From Asticcacaulis sp. (lineage in GTDB: Bacteria; Pseudomonadota; Alphaproteobacteria; Caulobacterales; Caulobacteraceae): DNA of 10,000 nt. Position numbers and translations under genes: made by a program. Position 1 is the first letter of the stretch. The number at the start of each line of letters is the position of its first letter. The stretch spans positions 1 to 10,000 of the forward strand of contig NZ_JAIWNX010000030.1 in the NCBI RefSeq assembly GCF_020217185.1. Reading direction: 5' to 3'. Of the stretch, positions 1 to 8,229 are shown in pieces. Below the pieces are notes generated by a model. The model was given only the letters and a program-made list of their open reading frames with translations. It was not told where the DNA came from and did not search any database.

Positions 1-173
1 GCCTGCCCCTGCACAAGCAGAACTTCCGCCGCGCGCTGGAACGCACCGGTTTTGTGCGCCCGACCGGCATCATGCGTGACGATACCGGCGGCCGCCCGGC
101 AGAGCTTTACGCCTATGACCGCGACCGCTTCCGCTTTAGCCCGTCTCTGGGGTTAAGTTTGCCGAGAGGATAG
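1..173 (+). CDS. C-terminal fragment of an NrtR-like Nudix/winged-helix regulator
   Basis: Only the last 56 codons are present. The frame begins at base 3 and ends with TAG at 171-173, and the gene starts outside the window. The visible peptide begins LPLHKQNFRRALERTGFV and continues with a GGRPAELYAYDRDRF segment. In the NrtR family (Nudix-fold ADP-ribose sensor fused to a C-terminal winged helix, repressing NAD-biosynthesis genes) the DNA-binding end carries this same pattern: LPLdKrNFRrk, a TG turn, then GRPAELYrF. The assignment rests on that pattern alone. The Nudix domain is out of view, so whether this protein senses ADP-ribose and controls NAD genes, or is a related Nudix-wHTH regulator of sugar or other metabolism, cannot be decided. 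The final residues (SPSLGLSLPRG) extend a little past the usual family end. Confidence 0.7.
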   Translation, partial: LPLHKQNFRRALERTGFVRPTGIMRDDTGGRPAELYAYDRDRFRFSPSLGLSLPRG

Positions 174-180
174 GGTTTTA

Positions 181-308
181 GCCACGAAAAGCACGAAAAG
201 CACAAAAAATAGCGGAAGTTGCGTTGCCAGCAGGGCCTTTGCATATCGCGTAGAACAGGCGCTGCGCGCCGAGATATTCGCCTGCGTCTTTTCGTGATTT
301 TTCGTGGC
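181..308. repeat. Inverted-repeat-bounded intergenic element with CACGAAAAG tandem units
   Basis: The left arm (181-200) reads GCCACGAAAAGCACGAAAAG. The right arm (288-308), reverse-complemented, reads GCCACGAAAA followed by ATCACGAAAAG, so the two match except for G versus AT at one spot. The left side contains 9-base units CACGAAAAG (183-191, 192-200) and a decayed third (201-209). The roughly 87 bases between the arms have no convincing gene; the minus-strand open frame through them is simply the repeat read as protein. The arrangement resembles a small non-autonomous mobile or dispersed repeat. From memory, CACGAAAA-type repeats flank small GxxExxY-family genes in many bacteria, but no such gene is present here, so that link is only a guess. 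Alternatively it may be a transcribed structure at the 3' end of the NrtR-like gene. Confidence 0.55.
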
Positions 309-311
309 CAA

Positions 312-343
312 TAAAAAAAGCCGGCGGGTAACCCACCGGCTTT
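312..343 (-). terminator. Rho-independent terminator of the three-gene membrane operon
   Basis: On the minus strand a stem AAAGCCGGTGGG / CCCGCCGGCTTT with a 3-base loop (TTA) is followed by a run of T (plus-strand A-tract 312-318). The arms lie at 317-328 and 332-343 with one non-pairing position. It begins 21 bases beyond the stop codon of the gene ending at 365, as expected for a terminator of that operon. The right flank on the plus strand (TTTCCTCT) is T-rich too, so weak action on transcripts coming from the NrtR-like gene is possible. Confidence 0.85.
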
Positions 344-364
344 CCTCTATTGCCGAGCACCAGC

Positions 365-1168
365 TTACGCCGCGCGACCCGCCAGACGCGCCGCCTGTGC
401 CATCCAGTTTTCGCGCACGATACGCGGCGCCGAATGGACGCGCGCCGACAGCCAGGCCACGTGTTCCGGCGTCCAGCTCGCCACCTGCCAGTAGTGATAG
501 ATGCCCAGCATATTCAGTTCGCGCTCATTATCGGCACCGATGCCCGAAATCAGCGTCAGGTCGTCGGGATAGCCTTCGGGCGCGCTGAGGCGATGCGGCT
601 CAAGGCCGGTGCCCGCCTGCTCCACCGCCGCACGCACGCTTTCCGGCGTCATGGACGACAGAAGCGAGGCCTTGGGGCGTGAGGTGCGATCGAGCAGTTC
701 CGTCACCGGTTCAGCCTTGACCGCCAGGGCGGGGGCGGCCACGGCCGGCGCTTCGGTCCGCTCGATCCCGGCCATGATGGCAGGCTCCAGCTCGGTGGAG
801 ACGCCCACGGGTGCGGGCTGCGGAGCGGCCGGTTGCGCGACCGGGGCAGCCGCGACCGGTCGCAGCGGGATGATGTCCGCCGACGGACGCGGGGCGTCTG
901 CCTGTGCGGCGGGCGTCTGAACGGCCTGACGCGAGGCATTCAGCGCCTGAGCGGCGGCAACCATCGGGTCTGCCACCGGGCGTTCCGCCGCCGGGGCGTT
1001 CAGCAGCGCATCAAAGGTGGAATCAACGATAGAAGCCGGAGCCTCATCAAAGATCGAGATACGGCGCGCGGCGCGCTTCGGCTTGGGCGACAGGTGCCAG
1101 CCCACAAAACCACTGAACAGGAAGACCGCCAGAAGCAGGGCCGCCGATTGTGCGATCAGCAAGTACAT
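365..1168 (-). CDS. Membrane-anchored protein with C-terminal helix-hairpin-helix-type domain
   Basis: 267 aa, third and last gene of a minus-strand operon. Residues 4-24 are hydrophobic (LLIAQSAALLLAVFLFSGFV) and are followed by a basic stretch (KPKRAARR), which predicts a single N-terminal membrane helix with the rest in the cytoplasm. Residues 55-155 are low-complexity, rich in Ala, Pro and Val, and probably disordered. The C-terminal 65 residues form a compact domain: DDLTLISGIGADNERELNMLGIYHYWQVASW, then TPEHVAWL and ENWMAQAARLA. This is the pattern (DDLkLIkGIGpk.e..LnelGIyhfdQiA.Wt..evaWv...l.f.gRi.r..Wv.QA) seen in alphaproteobacteria as a C-terminal extension of proteins such as NuoE-like and L21-like fusions, and it resembles the helix-hairpin-helix fold. 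Whether it binds nucleic acid here is unknown. Translation starts at ATG 1168 with AGGGG six bases upstream, overlapping the stop of the preceding 30-aa gene. Stop TAA, followed by a strong terminator. Confidence 0.8.
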   Translation of the reverse strand: MYLLIAQSAALLLAVFLFSGFVGWHLSPKPKRAARRISIFDEAPASIVDSTFDALLNAPAAERPVADPMVAAAQALNASRQAVQTPAAQADAPRPSADIIPLRPVAAAPVAQPAAPQPAPVGVSTELEPAIMAGIERTEAPAVAAPALAVKAEPVTELLDRTSRPKASLLSSMTPESVRAAVEQAGTGLEPHRLSAPEGYPDDLTLISGIGADNERELNMLGIYHYWQVASWTPEHVAWLSARVHSAPRIVRENWMAQAARLAGRAA

Positions 1169-1177
1169 ATGTTTCCC

Positions 1178-1270
1178 CTACCCTGCACGACGCGCGAGAA
1201 AGCCCGTACACAGGCCCAGCGCCGCTGCACCCAGCAGCAGCCAGCGCAGCTCAAAGATCAGATAAAGCAT
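1178..1270 (-). CDS. 30-aa single-helix membrane peptide
   Basis: A short frame opens with ATG at 1270, inside the last codons of the upstream gene (20-base overlap in another frame), and ends with TAG at 1180-1178, nine bases before the next ATG. The peptide begins MLYLIFELRW, continues LLLGAAALGLCTG and ends FLARRAG. It is almost wholly hydrophobic with a basic tail (RR), as expected for a small inner-membrane protein with a cytoplasmic C-terminus. GGGGA lies nine bases before the start and its own stop overlaps the ribosome site of the downstream gene. This spacing on both sides, with no spare room, is the main argument that it is translated. From memory, similar tiny membrane proteins sit between envelope genes and helix-hairpin-helix genes in other alphaproteobacteria. 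It may alternatively be only a coupling leader for the 267-aa gene. Function unknown. Confidence 0.6.
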   Translation of the reverse strand: MLYLIFELRWLLLGAAALGLCTGFLARRAG

Positions 1271-1670
1271 GATCGGTCTTCCCCATAGACACCCGCATCG
1301 GCGTTTCGCTTGTGTCGGTCAGCACTTGCAGCGCCGGCCCGTACAGATACCCCTCGCCCTTCGGGACATAGACCTCGATTTCCGGCGGCAGTTCCGGTTG
1401 CAGGCTGCGCACGGCGGCGGCGGCCTGCATCAGACGCGCCTTTCGCTCATCGGCGGTGACGCCGGGACGAAAATCCTGCGTTTTAAAGCTGAGGCGCACA
1501 TTGAGGCCATCGACCTCATAGGCGATGTCGCCCAGCCCCTCGGCCTTGAGCGCGTCGGCGACCCGTGCTTCCAGCGCCTGCGGCATGGCCGGAAGCTGTT
1601 TATAAAGCCCCACCCCTGCCCCGGCGGTCAGAAGCAGCAGTCCCAGTCCCCATACTGTTTTGGACGACAT
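1251..1670 (-). CDS. Membrane-anchored protein with a possible BON-like domain
   Basis: 139 aa, first gene of the three-gene minus-strand operon. I chose ATG 1670 (MSSKTVWGLGLLLLTAG) because it begins right at a hydrophobic anchor (residues 6-22, no lipobox cysteine) and lies about 40 bases downstream of a plausible promoter. The longer in-frame extension to 1955 would run back across that promoter, the ppdK terminator and the ppdK coding end. Residues 28-110 read as alternating helix and strand: ALEARVADALKAEGLGDIAY, VDGLNVRLSF, then DERKARLMQAAAAV and EIEVYV. This is the rhythm of a BON domain (helix, strand of VdGl.v.L, helix with ER...A), a fold found in periplasmic envelope proteins. The match is by eye and weak. 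The likely topology is one helix with the rest in the periplasm. Stop TGA 1253-1251 overlaps the next gene by 20 bases. Confidence 0.7.
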   Translation of the reverse strand: MSSKTVWGLGLLLLTAGAGVGLYKQLPAMPQALEARVADALKAEGLGDIAYEVDGLNVRLSFKTQDFRPGVTADERKARLMQAAAAVRSLQPELPPEIEVYVPKGEGYLYGPALQVLTDTSETPMRVSMGKTDHALSDL

Positions 1671-1710
1671 GCCAAGTTCCCGGAAAATCGAAATTCTGAA
1701 AGTGTTAACA

Positions 1711-1739
1711 ACTAAAGCCCAAATCCCGACACCTGACAA
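1711..1739 (-). promoter_or_regulatory. Candidate sigma-70-type promoter of the three-gene membrane operon
   Basis: On the minus strand TTGTCA (1739-1734, five of six to TTGACA) is followed after 17 bases by TTTAGT (1716-1711, four of six to TATAAT). The predicted start site, near 1704, falls in a TGTTAACA palindrome (1703-1710), leaving a leader of about 35 bases before ATG 1670. The position directly between the ppdK terminator and the first operon gene supports it. The call is by consensus matching only. Confidence 0.45.
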
Positions 1740-1836
1740 TAGGCCGCAGCGTGCCGGAGAGCGATAAGTTAGACGGCGCGTGTGACAGCGCCAAGACATA
1801 CGCCTGAGAGGGGAAATGCGATCCCTTTCCGCCACG

Positions 1837-1863
1837 AAAAAAGCCCGGCGGAGGGCCGGGCTT
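1837..1863 (-). terminator. Rho-independent terminator of ppdK
   Basis: A perfect 9-bp stem (AAGCCCGGC at 1841-1849, GCCGGGCTT at 1855-1863) with a 5-base loop is followed, on the minus strand, by a T-run (plus-strand A-tract 1837-1842). It lies 25 bases past the ppdK stop codon and separates ppdK from the downstream membrane operon. Confidence 0.9.
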
Positions 1864-1888
1864 CTTCCAGTCGGGTACTGTAACCGTC

Positions 1889-4552
<2,664 letters not shown>

Positions 4553-4574
4553 CGAAAATCCCTCTTTCCTCAAT

Positions 4575-4590
4575 CAGATAGGCGTATCTG
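4575..4590. promoter_or_regulatory. Perfect 6-bp inverted repeat in the ppdK leader
   Basis: CAGATA-GGCG-TATCTG is a perfect dyad with a 4-base centre, 22 bases upstream of the ppdK start and just before its ribosome-binding site. It could be an operator half-site pair or a small leader hairpin. A dyad of this size can occur by chance, and no convincing -35/-10 pair was found in the 145-base gap 4574-4718. That gap also holds a 15-base alternating purine/pyrimidine run (4628-4642) and an AT-rich patch (4652-4677). Confidence 0.3.
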
Positions 4591-4676
4591 TTCACCCGGC
4601 AGGCACGGCCGGATACTGAGGGCAAAGGTACACGCGCGCGCGAACGCTGCGGAATAAGTTTTTATGTAATTCGAAA

Positions 4677-4714
4677 TCCCTCCTCCCCATCGCTGCGCGA
4701 CAGGGAGGTGGATT
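4677..4714. repeat. Dispersed palindromic repeat module downstream of glyS
   Basis: On the minus strand bases 4708-4682 form CCTCCC-TG-TCGC-GCA-GCGA-TG-GGGAGG, a 12-bp stem (two G-T wobbles) with a GCA loop, starting 11 bases past the glyS stop. The plus-strand flank GGGAGGTGGATTT (4702-4714 region) recurs at 7031-7043, where the same hairpin core is present in flipped orientation. There is no T-run, so it is not a classical terminator. It may instead stabilise or process the 3' end of the glyQ-glyS transcript. Confidence 0.6.
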
Positions 4715-4718
4715 TAGC

Positions 4719-6998
4719 CTACGCCAGCTTGGACAGATCACCCACGCCGTCGAACAGACGCCGCAGGGCCGACAACAGGCTCAGGCGGTTTTCACGCTCA
4801 GCCGCCACGTCGGAATTGACCAGCACCCCGTCGAGGAAGGCATCGACCGCCCCGCGCAAACCCGCCAGCTTGTCCAGCGCCTCTTCGAACTGTTCGGCGT
4901 CGATCAGCCGCTCCAGCACCGGCGTCAGGGCGATGACCTGCTGCGTCAGGGCCGTTTCGACCTCCGGGGCACTGCTGAGCAGCTTCGGCTCCGCCGTCGG
5001 CAGAGCGCCCTTCTTCGCCTCGGCATTGAGGATATTGGCCACGCGCGTATAGGCGGCCTGAAGCTCAGTACCCGCCGGCGACGCCAGCACGTTTTCCAGC
5101 GCCTTTATGCGCGCCACGGTGCGCACCATGTCGTCGTCCTTGACCGCAAACCCCGCCTCGACCACGTCGAAGCGCACGCCTTCGTCTTTTAGCATGACCT
5201 TCAGGCGATCGGCGAAGAAGTCAGCAAACTCCGCCGACACCGCGCGGAAATCGCGGAAGGTGAGCAGAGCGTTATCGACCTTGGGCGTATTGGTGACATG
5301 CTCGAATTGCAGGTCCAGATCGTAGTCACGGTCGGTCGGTATGACAAAGACCGGGCTTTCGAGCAGACCGGCGCGGAAGTCGCGCAGATAGTTGTCATAG
5401 ACCTCGGTTTCGCCCTCGGCCCAGCGCGGCCCGGCCGAACCGCGCCAGTTGTCCGTATCGACATAGACGGCGCGGCCTTCGCCGGCATAGATCAGCAGCG
5501 ACTGATACCAGGCAGCGACCAGCTCCGACAGCGAGGCGCGCACATTGTGCTGACGCAGGATGCGCAAAATCCCCAGAGCGGCACGACGCAGGGCATAGGG
5601 GTCTTTCGACCCCGTCGGCTTTTCGTCGATGGCGAAGAAGCCGACCAGCGTGTCGATCTTGTCAGCCAGCGCCACGGCCGCCGACACCGCGCCTTCGGGC
5701 ACCGAGTCCGACGGGCCTTGCGGCTTATAGTGTTCGCGGATGGCTTCGGCCACGTCGCCGGGCAGCTTGGCCGCTTCGGCGTAATAACCGCCCATAACCC
5801 CTTGAAGTTCCGGGAATTCCCCGACCATATAGGAGGCCAGATCGGCCTTGGCCAGATGCGCGGCTTGCGTGGCCAGCGACACGTCGGCCTTGACCAGCGG
5901 GGCAATGACTTGTGCCAGCGCTTCGATGCGCGCCACGCGCTGCGCCATCGTGCCCAGCCTGGCGTGGAAGGTCACACCGTTCAGCTTGTGCAGCCAGGCG
6001 TCGAAATTACCTTTGCGATTGTCCTCAGACCAGAAGAAGACGCCGTCCGACAGACGCGCCGACAGCACCTTGGCATTGCCGCGGCGGATTTCCGCCCCGC
6101 CGTCGCTGGCCAGCTGATTGGCGACGATGACGAACTTCGCCGCCATCTTGCCGGTCGAAAGATCGCGCACGGCGAAGTATTTCTGGTGCGTGCGCATTGA
6201 GGTCTTGATGACCTCAGGCGGCAGGCTGAGGAATTTCGGGTCCATATCGCCCAAGAGCGGCGTCGGCCATTCGTTGAGGCCAGCCACCTCTTCCAGCAGG
6301 CCATGATCGTCCATCAGGGCGCAGCCCGCGTCGGCGCAGGCCTCGTTGGCCTTATCCAAAATCAAGGATTGACGCTCAATGTGGTCGAGGATGACGAAGT
6401 TATCACGCAGCTTTTGCTGATAATCGGCGAAGTCCCTGACCGCAAAGGCTTCGCCGGACGACAGGACGCGATGGCCCTGAGTCAGGTCGCCCGAGGTGAC
6501 GCCGCCGACGCTCAGCGGAATGACCTTGCCGTCAAACAGGAACAGGATGCGCTTCAGCGGGCGCACCCAGCGGAAGCTCGACGTGCCTGAGCGCATCGAC
6601 TTGGGCCACGGGAAGGTCAGGATAACGTCTTCGAGGATGCCGGGCAGGACCTCGGCCGTGCTCTTGGCGGGCTTTTCGATGCGCGCCATCCACACGCCGT
6701 TTTCCAGCACCAGTTGATCCTGCGTCAGGCCGACCTTGCGCAGGAAACCGGCCATGGCCTGTTCCGGTGCGCCGTCCTTGGGGCCCTTGACCTCTTCGGT
6801 GACGGCGGCCTGTTCCAGCGGCAGGCCTTCGACGTGCAGGGCCAGACGACGCGGACCGACATAGGCCTTGAGGCTGTCCCAGGTCAGGCCCTGCGCCTTG
6901 GCGCGATCGCCGAACAGGCGCTCGAAATCGCGCGCGGCCTGAAGCTGCATACGCGCCGGGATTTCTTCTGAGAAAAGTTCGATAAGTAACTGAGCCAT
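4719..6998 (-). CDS. glyS: Glycine--tRNA ligase beta subunit
   Basis: 759 aa. It is the beta subunit of the bacterial alpha2beta2 glycyl-tRNA synthetase, which charges tRNA-Gly; beta contributes tRNA recognition and binding. Recognisable blocks are LLIELFSEEIPARM at the start, YVGPRRLAL (46-54), KSMRSGTSSFRWVRPLKRI (133-151), THQKYFAVRD (270-279), LSARLSDGVFFWSEDNRK (312-329), DLASYMVGEFPELQGVMGGYY (386-406, HD-like region), ALADKIDTLVGFF and GSKDPYALRRAALGILRI (463-480). The C-terminal anticodon-binding DALR-like helices end LSLLSALRRLFDGVGDLSKLA. The family is usually near 690 aa; the extra length is mainly an insert at about 507-588. ATG 6998 is chosen because the family begins at that point. 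An upstream in-frame extension to 7169 would translate only repeat DNA. AGGAG lies 10 bases before the start and is supplied by the upstream repeat. Stop TAG; no T-tailed terminator follows. Confidence 0.97.
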   Translation of the reverse strand: MAQLLIELFSEEIPARMQLQAARDFERLFGDRAKAQGLTWDSLKAYVGPRRLALHVEGLPLEQAAVTEEVKGPKDGAPEQAMAGFLRKVGLTQDQLVLENGVWMARIEKPAKSTAEVLPGILEDVILTFPWPKSMRSGTSSFRWVRPLKRILFLFDGKVIPLSVGGVTSGDLTQGHRVLSSGEAFAVRDFADYQQKLRDNFVILDHIERQSLILDKANEACADAGCALMDDHGLLEEVAGLNEWPTPLLGDMDPKFLSLPPEVIKTSMRTHQKYFAVRDLSTGKMAAKFVIVANQLASDGGAEIRRGNAKVLSARLSDGVFFWSEDNRKGNFDAWLHKLNGVTFHARLGTMAQRVARIEALAQVIAPLVKADVSLATQAAHLAKADLASYMVGEFPELQGVMGGYYAEAAKLPGDVAEAIREHYKPQGPSDSVPEGAVSAAVALADKIDTLVGFFAIDEKPTGSKDPYALRRAALGILRILRQHNVRASLSELVAAWYQSLLIYAGEGRAVYVDTDNWRGSAGPRWAEGETEVYDNYLRDFRAGLLESPVFVIPTDRDYDLDLQFEHVTNTPKVDNALLTFRDFRAVSAEFADFFADRLKVMLKDEGVRFDVVEAGFAVKDDDMVRTVARIKALENVLASPAGTELQAAYTRVANILNAEAKKGALPTAEPKLLSSAPEVETALTQQVIALTPVLERLIDAEQFEEALDKLAGLRGAVDAFLDGVLVNSDVAAERENRLSLLSALRRLFDGVGDLSKLA

Positions 6999-6999
6999 T

Positions 7000-7197
7000 T
7001 TATCTTCTCTCCTCCCTTTCGCGCAGCGATGGGGAGGTGGATTTGCCGCCGCAGGCGGCGAAGACGGAGGGGGATAACACGGAAAGGGCAGCGCACGCCG
7101 ATGTTTGGAGTAGCCCCCCTCCACCGCTTCGCGGTCCGGCACCGGCCGCCCGGCCCTCCCACGCTTCACGCAGGGAGGAGAAGAATGCTACACTCAT
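7000..7197 (-). CDS. Doubtful 65-codon frame bridging glyQ and glyS, made of repeat DNA
   Basis: The ATG at 7197-7195 overlaps the glyQ stop (ATGA), and the frame stays open across the entire spacer to TAA at 7002-7000, one base before the glyS ATG. The peptide ([19 protein letters not shown]..., ending [11 protein letters not shown]) has the composition of a translated GC-rich repeat, is low in complexity and resembles no family I know. As a protein it is probably meaningless. As a translated linker it could carry ribosomes from glyQ to glyS, open the hairpin over the glyS ribosome site and shield the spacer from Rho. No independent ribosome site is needed for an ATGA-coupled start. I consider true expression possible but unproven. 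Confidence 0.25.
   Translation of the reverse strand: MSVAFFSSLREAWEGRAAGAGPRSGGGGLLQTSACAALSVLSPSVFAACGGKSTSPSLREREERR
7004..7185. repeat. Composite imperfect palindrome filling the glyQ-glyS spacer
   Basis: Two modules face each other. Module A (7009-7073) is CTCCTCCC, a TCGC-GCA-GCGA hairpin, GGGAGGTGGATTT, a perfect GCCGCC-GCA-GGCGGC hairpin (7045-7059), then CGGAGGGGG. Module B (7114-7180), in reverse, is CCCCCCTCC, an ACCGC-TTC-GCGGT hairpin (7123-7135), then CCTCCC (7155-7160), twelve bases, and AGGGAGGAG. The outer arms CTCCTCCCT (7009-7017) and AGGGAGGAG (7172-7180) pair perfectly and extend outward with a small bulge; inner arms GGAGGGGG (7066-7073) and CCCCCTCC (7115-7122) also pair. 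GGGGAGG...CGAAG...GGAGGGG spacer repeats of this style are dispersed in many alphaproteobacterial genomes; that is general recollection. The 7011-7043 part recurs at 4682-4714. Confidence 0.65.
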
Positions 7198-8078
7198 CGC
7201 GCTTCCTCCTGTGCGGCCCATTCAAGCGCGCAGGCCTTACAGAGGTCGCGGATGCGGCCGATATAGGATTGCCGTTCGGCCACCGCGATGGCGCCGCGCG
7301 CATCCATCAGGTTGAACAGGTGCGAGGCCTTCAAAACGTGGTCATAGGCCGGCAGGACCAGCTTATAGCCCAGACTGTTTTCGGTATTGAGGATGCGCAG
7401 AACATTGCGCTCCATGTCCTCAAACTGCCGCTTGAGCGTCGCCACATCGGACGCTTCAAAGTTGAAGGCCGAAAACTGGCGCTCCTGCTCCTTGAACACG
7501 TCGCCATACTTTACGCCGTCATTATTGAATTTCAGATCATAGACGTTATCGACGTTCTGAAGATACATGGCCAGACGCTCCAGCCCGTAGGTCAGTTCGC
7601 CCGACACCACATCGACCTCAATGCCGCCGACGCCCTGGAAATAGGTGTATTGCGTGACTTCCATGCCGTCGCACCACACTTCCCAGCCAAGGCCCCACGC
7701 GCCCACGGTCGGGTTTTCCCAATCGTCTTCGACGAAGCGGATGTCGTGCAGCGCCGTGTCGAGCCCGATGGCTTTCAGCGAGCCGAGATACAGCTCCTGA
7801 AGATTGTCGGGGTTCGGCTTCAGGATCACCTGATACTGATAATAGTGCTGAAGGCGGTTGGGGTTTTCGCCATAGCGGCCATCGACTGGACGGCGCGACG
7901 GCTGCACATAGGCGGCCTTCCACGGCTTCTTGCCCAGCGCGCGCAGGACGGTGGCCGGATGCAGGGTGCCTGCGCCGACTTCGACGTCATAGGGCTGAAG
8001 GATCACGCAGCCCTGCTGGCTCCAGTAATGGTGCAGGGTCAGGATAAGGTCCTGAAAGGACAAGGGCTCTTTGGTCAT
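7194..8078 (-). CDS. glyQ: Glycine--tRNA ligase alpha subunit
   Basis: 294 aa (family about 290-305), the class II catalytic subunit that activates glycine with ATP and forms the alpha2beta2 enzyme with GlyS. The whole family pattern is intact: [18 protein letters not shown] at the start, [15 protein letters not shown] (35-49), the motif 2 region [30 protein letters not shown] (59-88), [39 protein letters not shown] (111-135), [15 protein letters not shown] (138-152) and the motif 3 block [15 protein letters not shown] (160-174). One visible difference is Gly149 where E. coli has Gln in YFQQVGG, probably a tolerated change. ATG 8078 (MTKEPLSF) matches the family start; the in-frame extension to 8135 is not family-like. 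The Shine-Dalgarno match is poor. It is first in the glyQ-glyS operon, divergent from the AmpG-like gene with a 151-base gap, and its TGA overlaps a bridging frame. Confidence 0.97.
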   Translation of the reverse strand: MTKEPLSFQDLILTLHHYWSQQGCVILQPYDVEVGAGTLHPATVLRALGKKPWKAAYVQPSRRPVDGRYGENPNRLQHYYQYQVILKPNPDNLQELYLGSLKAIGLDTALHDIRFVEDDWENPTVGAWGLGWEVWCDGMEVTQYTYFQGVGGIEVDVVSGELTYGLERLAMYLQNVDNVYDLKFNNDGVKYGDVFKEQERQFSAFNFEASDVATLKRQFEDMERNVLRILNTENSLGYKLVLPAYDHVLKASHLFNLMDARGAIAVAERQSYIGRIRDLCKACALEWAAQEEAR

Positions 8079-8110
8079 GTTCGAAAATGCCGGACTCCAG
8101 AATGGCCGCG

Positions 8111-8139
8111 AACATAGAGAGGTGCGTCCGGCCAAGCAA
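8111..8139 (-). promoter_or_regulatory. Candidate promoter of the glyQ-glyS operon
   Basis: On the minus strand TTGCTT (8139-8134) and TATGTT (8116-8111) are 17 bases apart, giving a start near 8104 and a leader of about 26 bases before glyQ. Matches to the vegetative consensus are only partial. No T-box-like leader is apparent in the short gap, which fits an alphaproteobacterium. Confidence 0.35.
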
Positions 8140-8194
8140 GGTTTGCACGGAAAGAAAACCTGTTCAGACGGCGGAGAATCGCTTTTTCTGTGCG

Positions 8195-8214
8195 TCTCCC
8201 CGCGACTGGGGAGA
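8195..8214. repeat. Perfect hairpin in the leader of the AmpG-like gene
   Basis: TCTCCCC-GCGACT-GGGGAGA is a perfect 7-bp stem with a 6-base loop, 15 bases before ATG 8230. Its right arm (GGGGAGA) is the only Shine-Dalgarno-like stretch upstream of the gene, so folding could limit translation. The CTCCCC / GGGGAG core suggests a remnant of the same style of spacer repeat seen at 7009-7180. Confidence 0.5.
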
Positions 8215-8229
8215 GCGGGTTAAAGCCAA

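Noticed and set aside
183..209. Tandem CACGAAAAG units as a CRISPR-like array
   Set aside because: The units are directly adjacent, only nine bases long and lack spacers.
178..360. 60-aa minus-strand frame through the inverted-repeat element and terminator
   Set aside because: It would start inside the terminator hairpin and its sequence is just the CACGAAAA repeat translated (CAFRAFRG); no ribosome site fits.
4553..4573. TTG start adding seven residues to ppdK
   Set aside because: ATG 4552 has a well-spaced GAGGG that lies inside the supposed extension, and the family begins near MSKSW.
4628..4642. Alternating purine-pyrimidine tract (GTACACGCGCGCGCG) as a possible Z-DNA or regulatory site
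   Set aside because: It is short and such runs are common by chance in GC-rich genomes; nothing else marks it.
6999..7169. N-terminal extension of glyS by 57 residues
   Set aside because: It consists of translated repeat DNA in a different frame from the bridging frame, and GlyS proteins begin at MAQLLIELFSEE.
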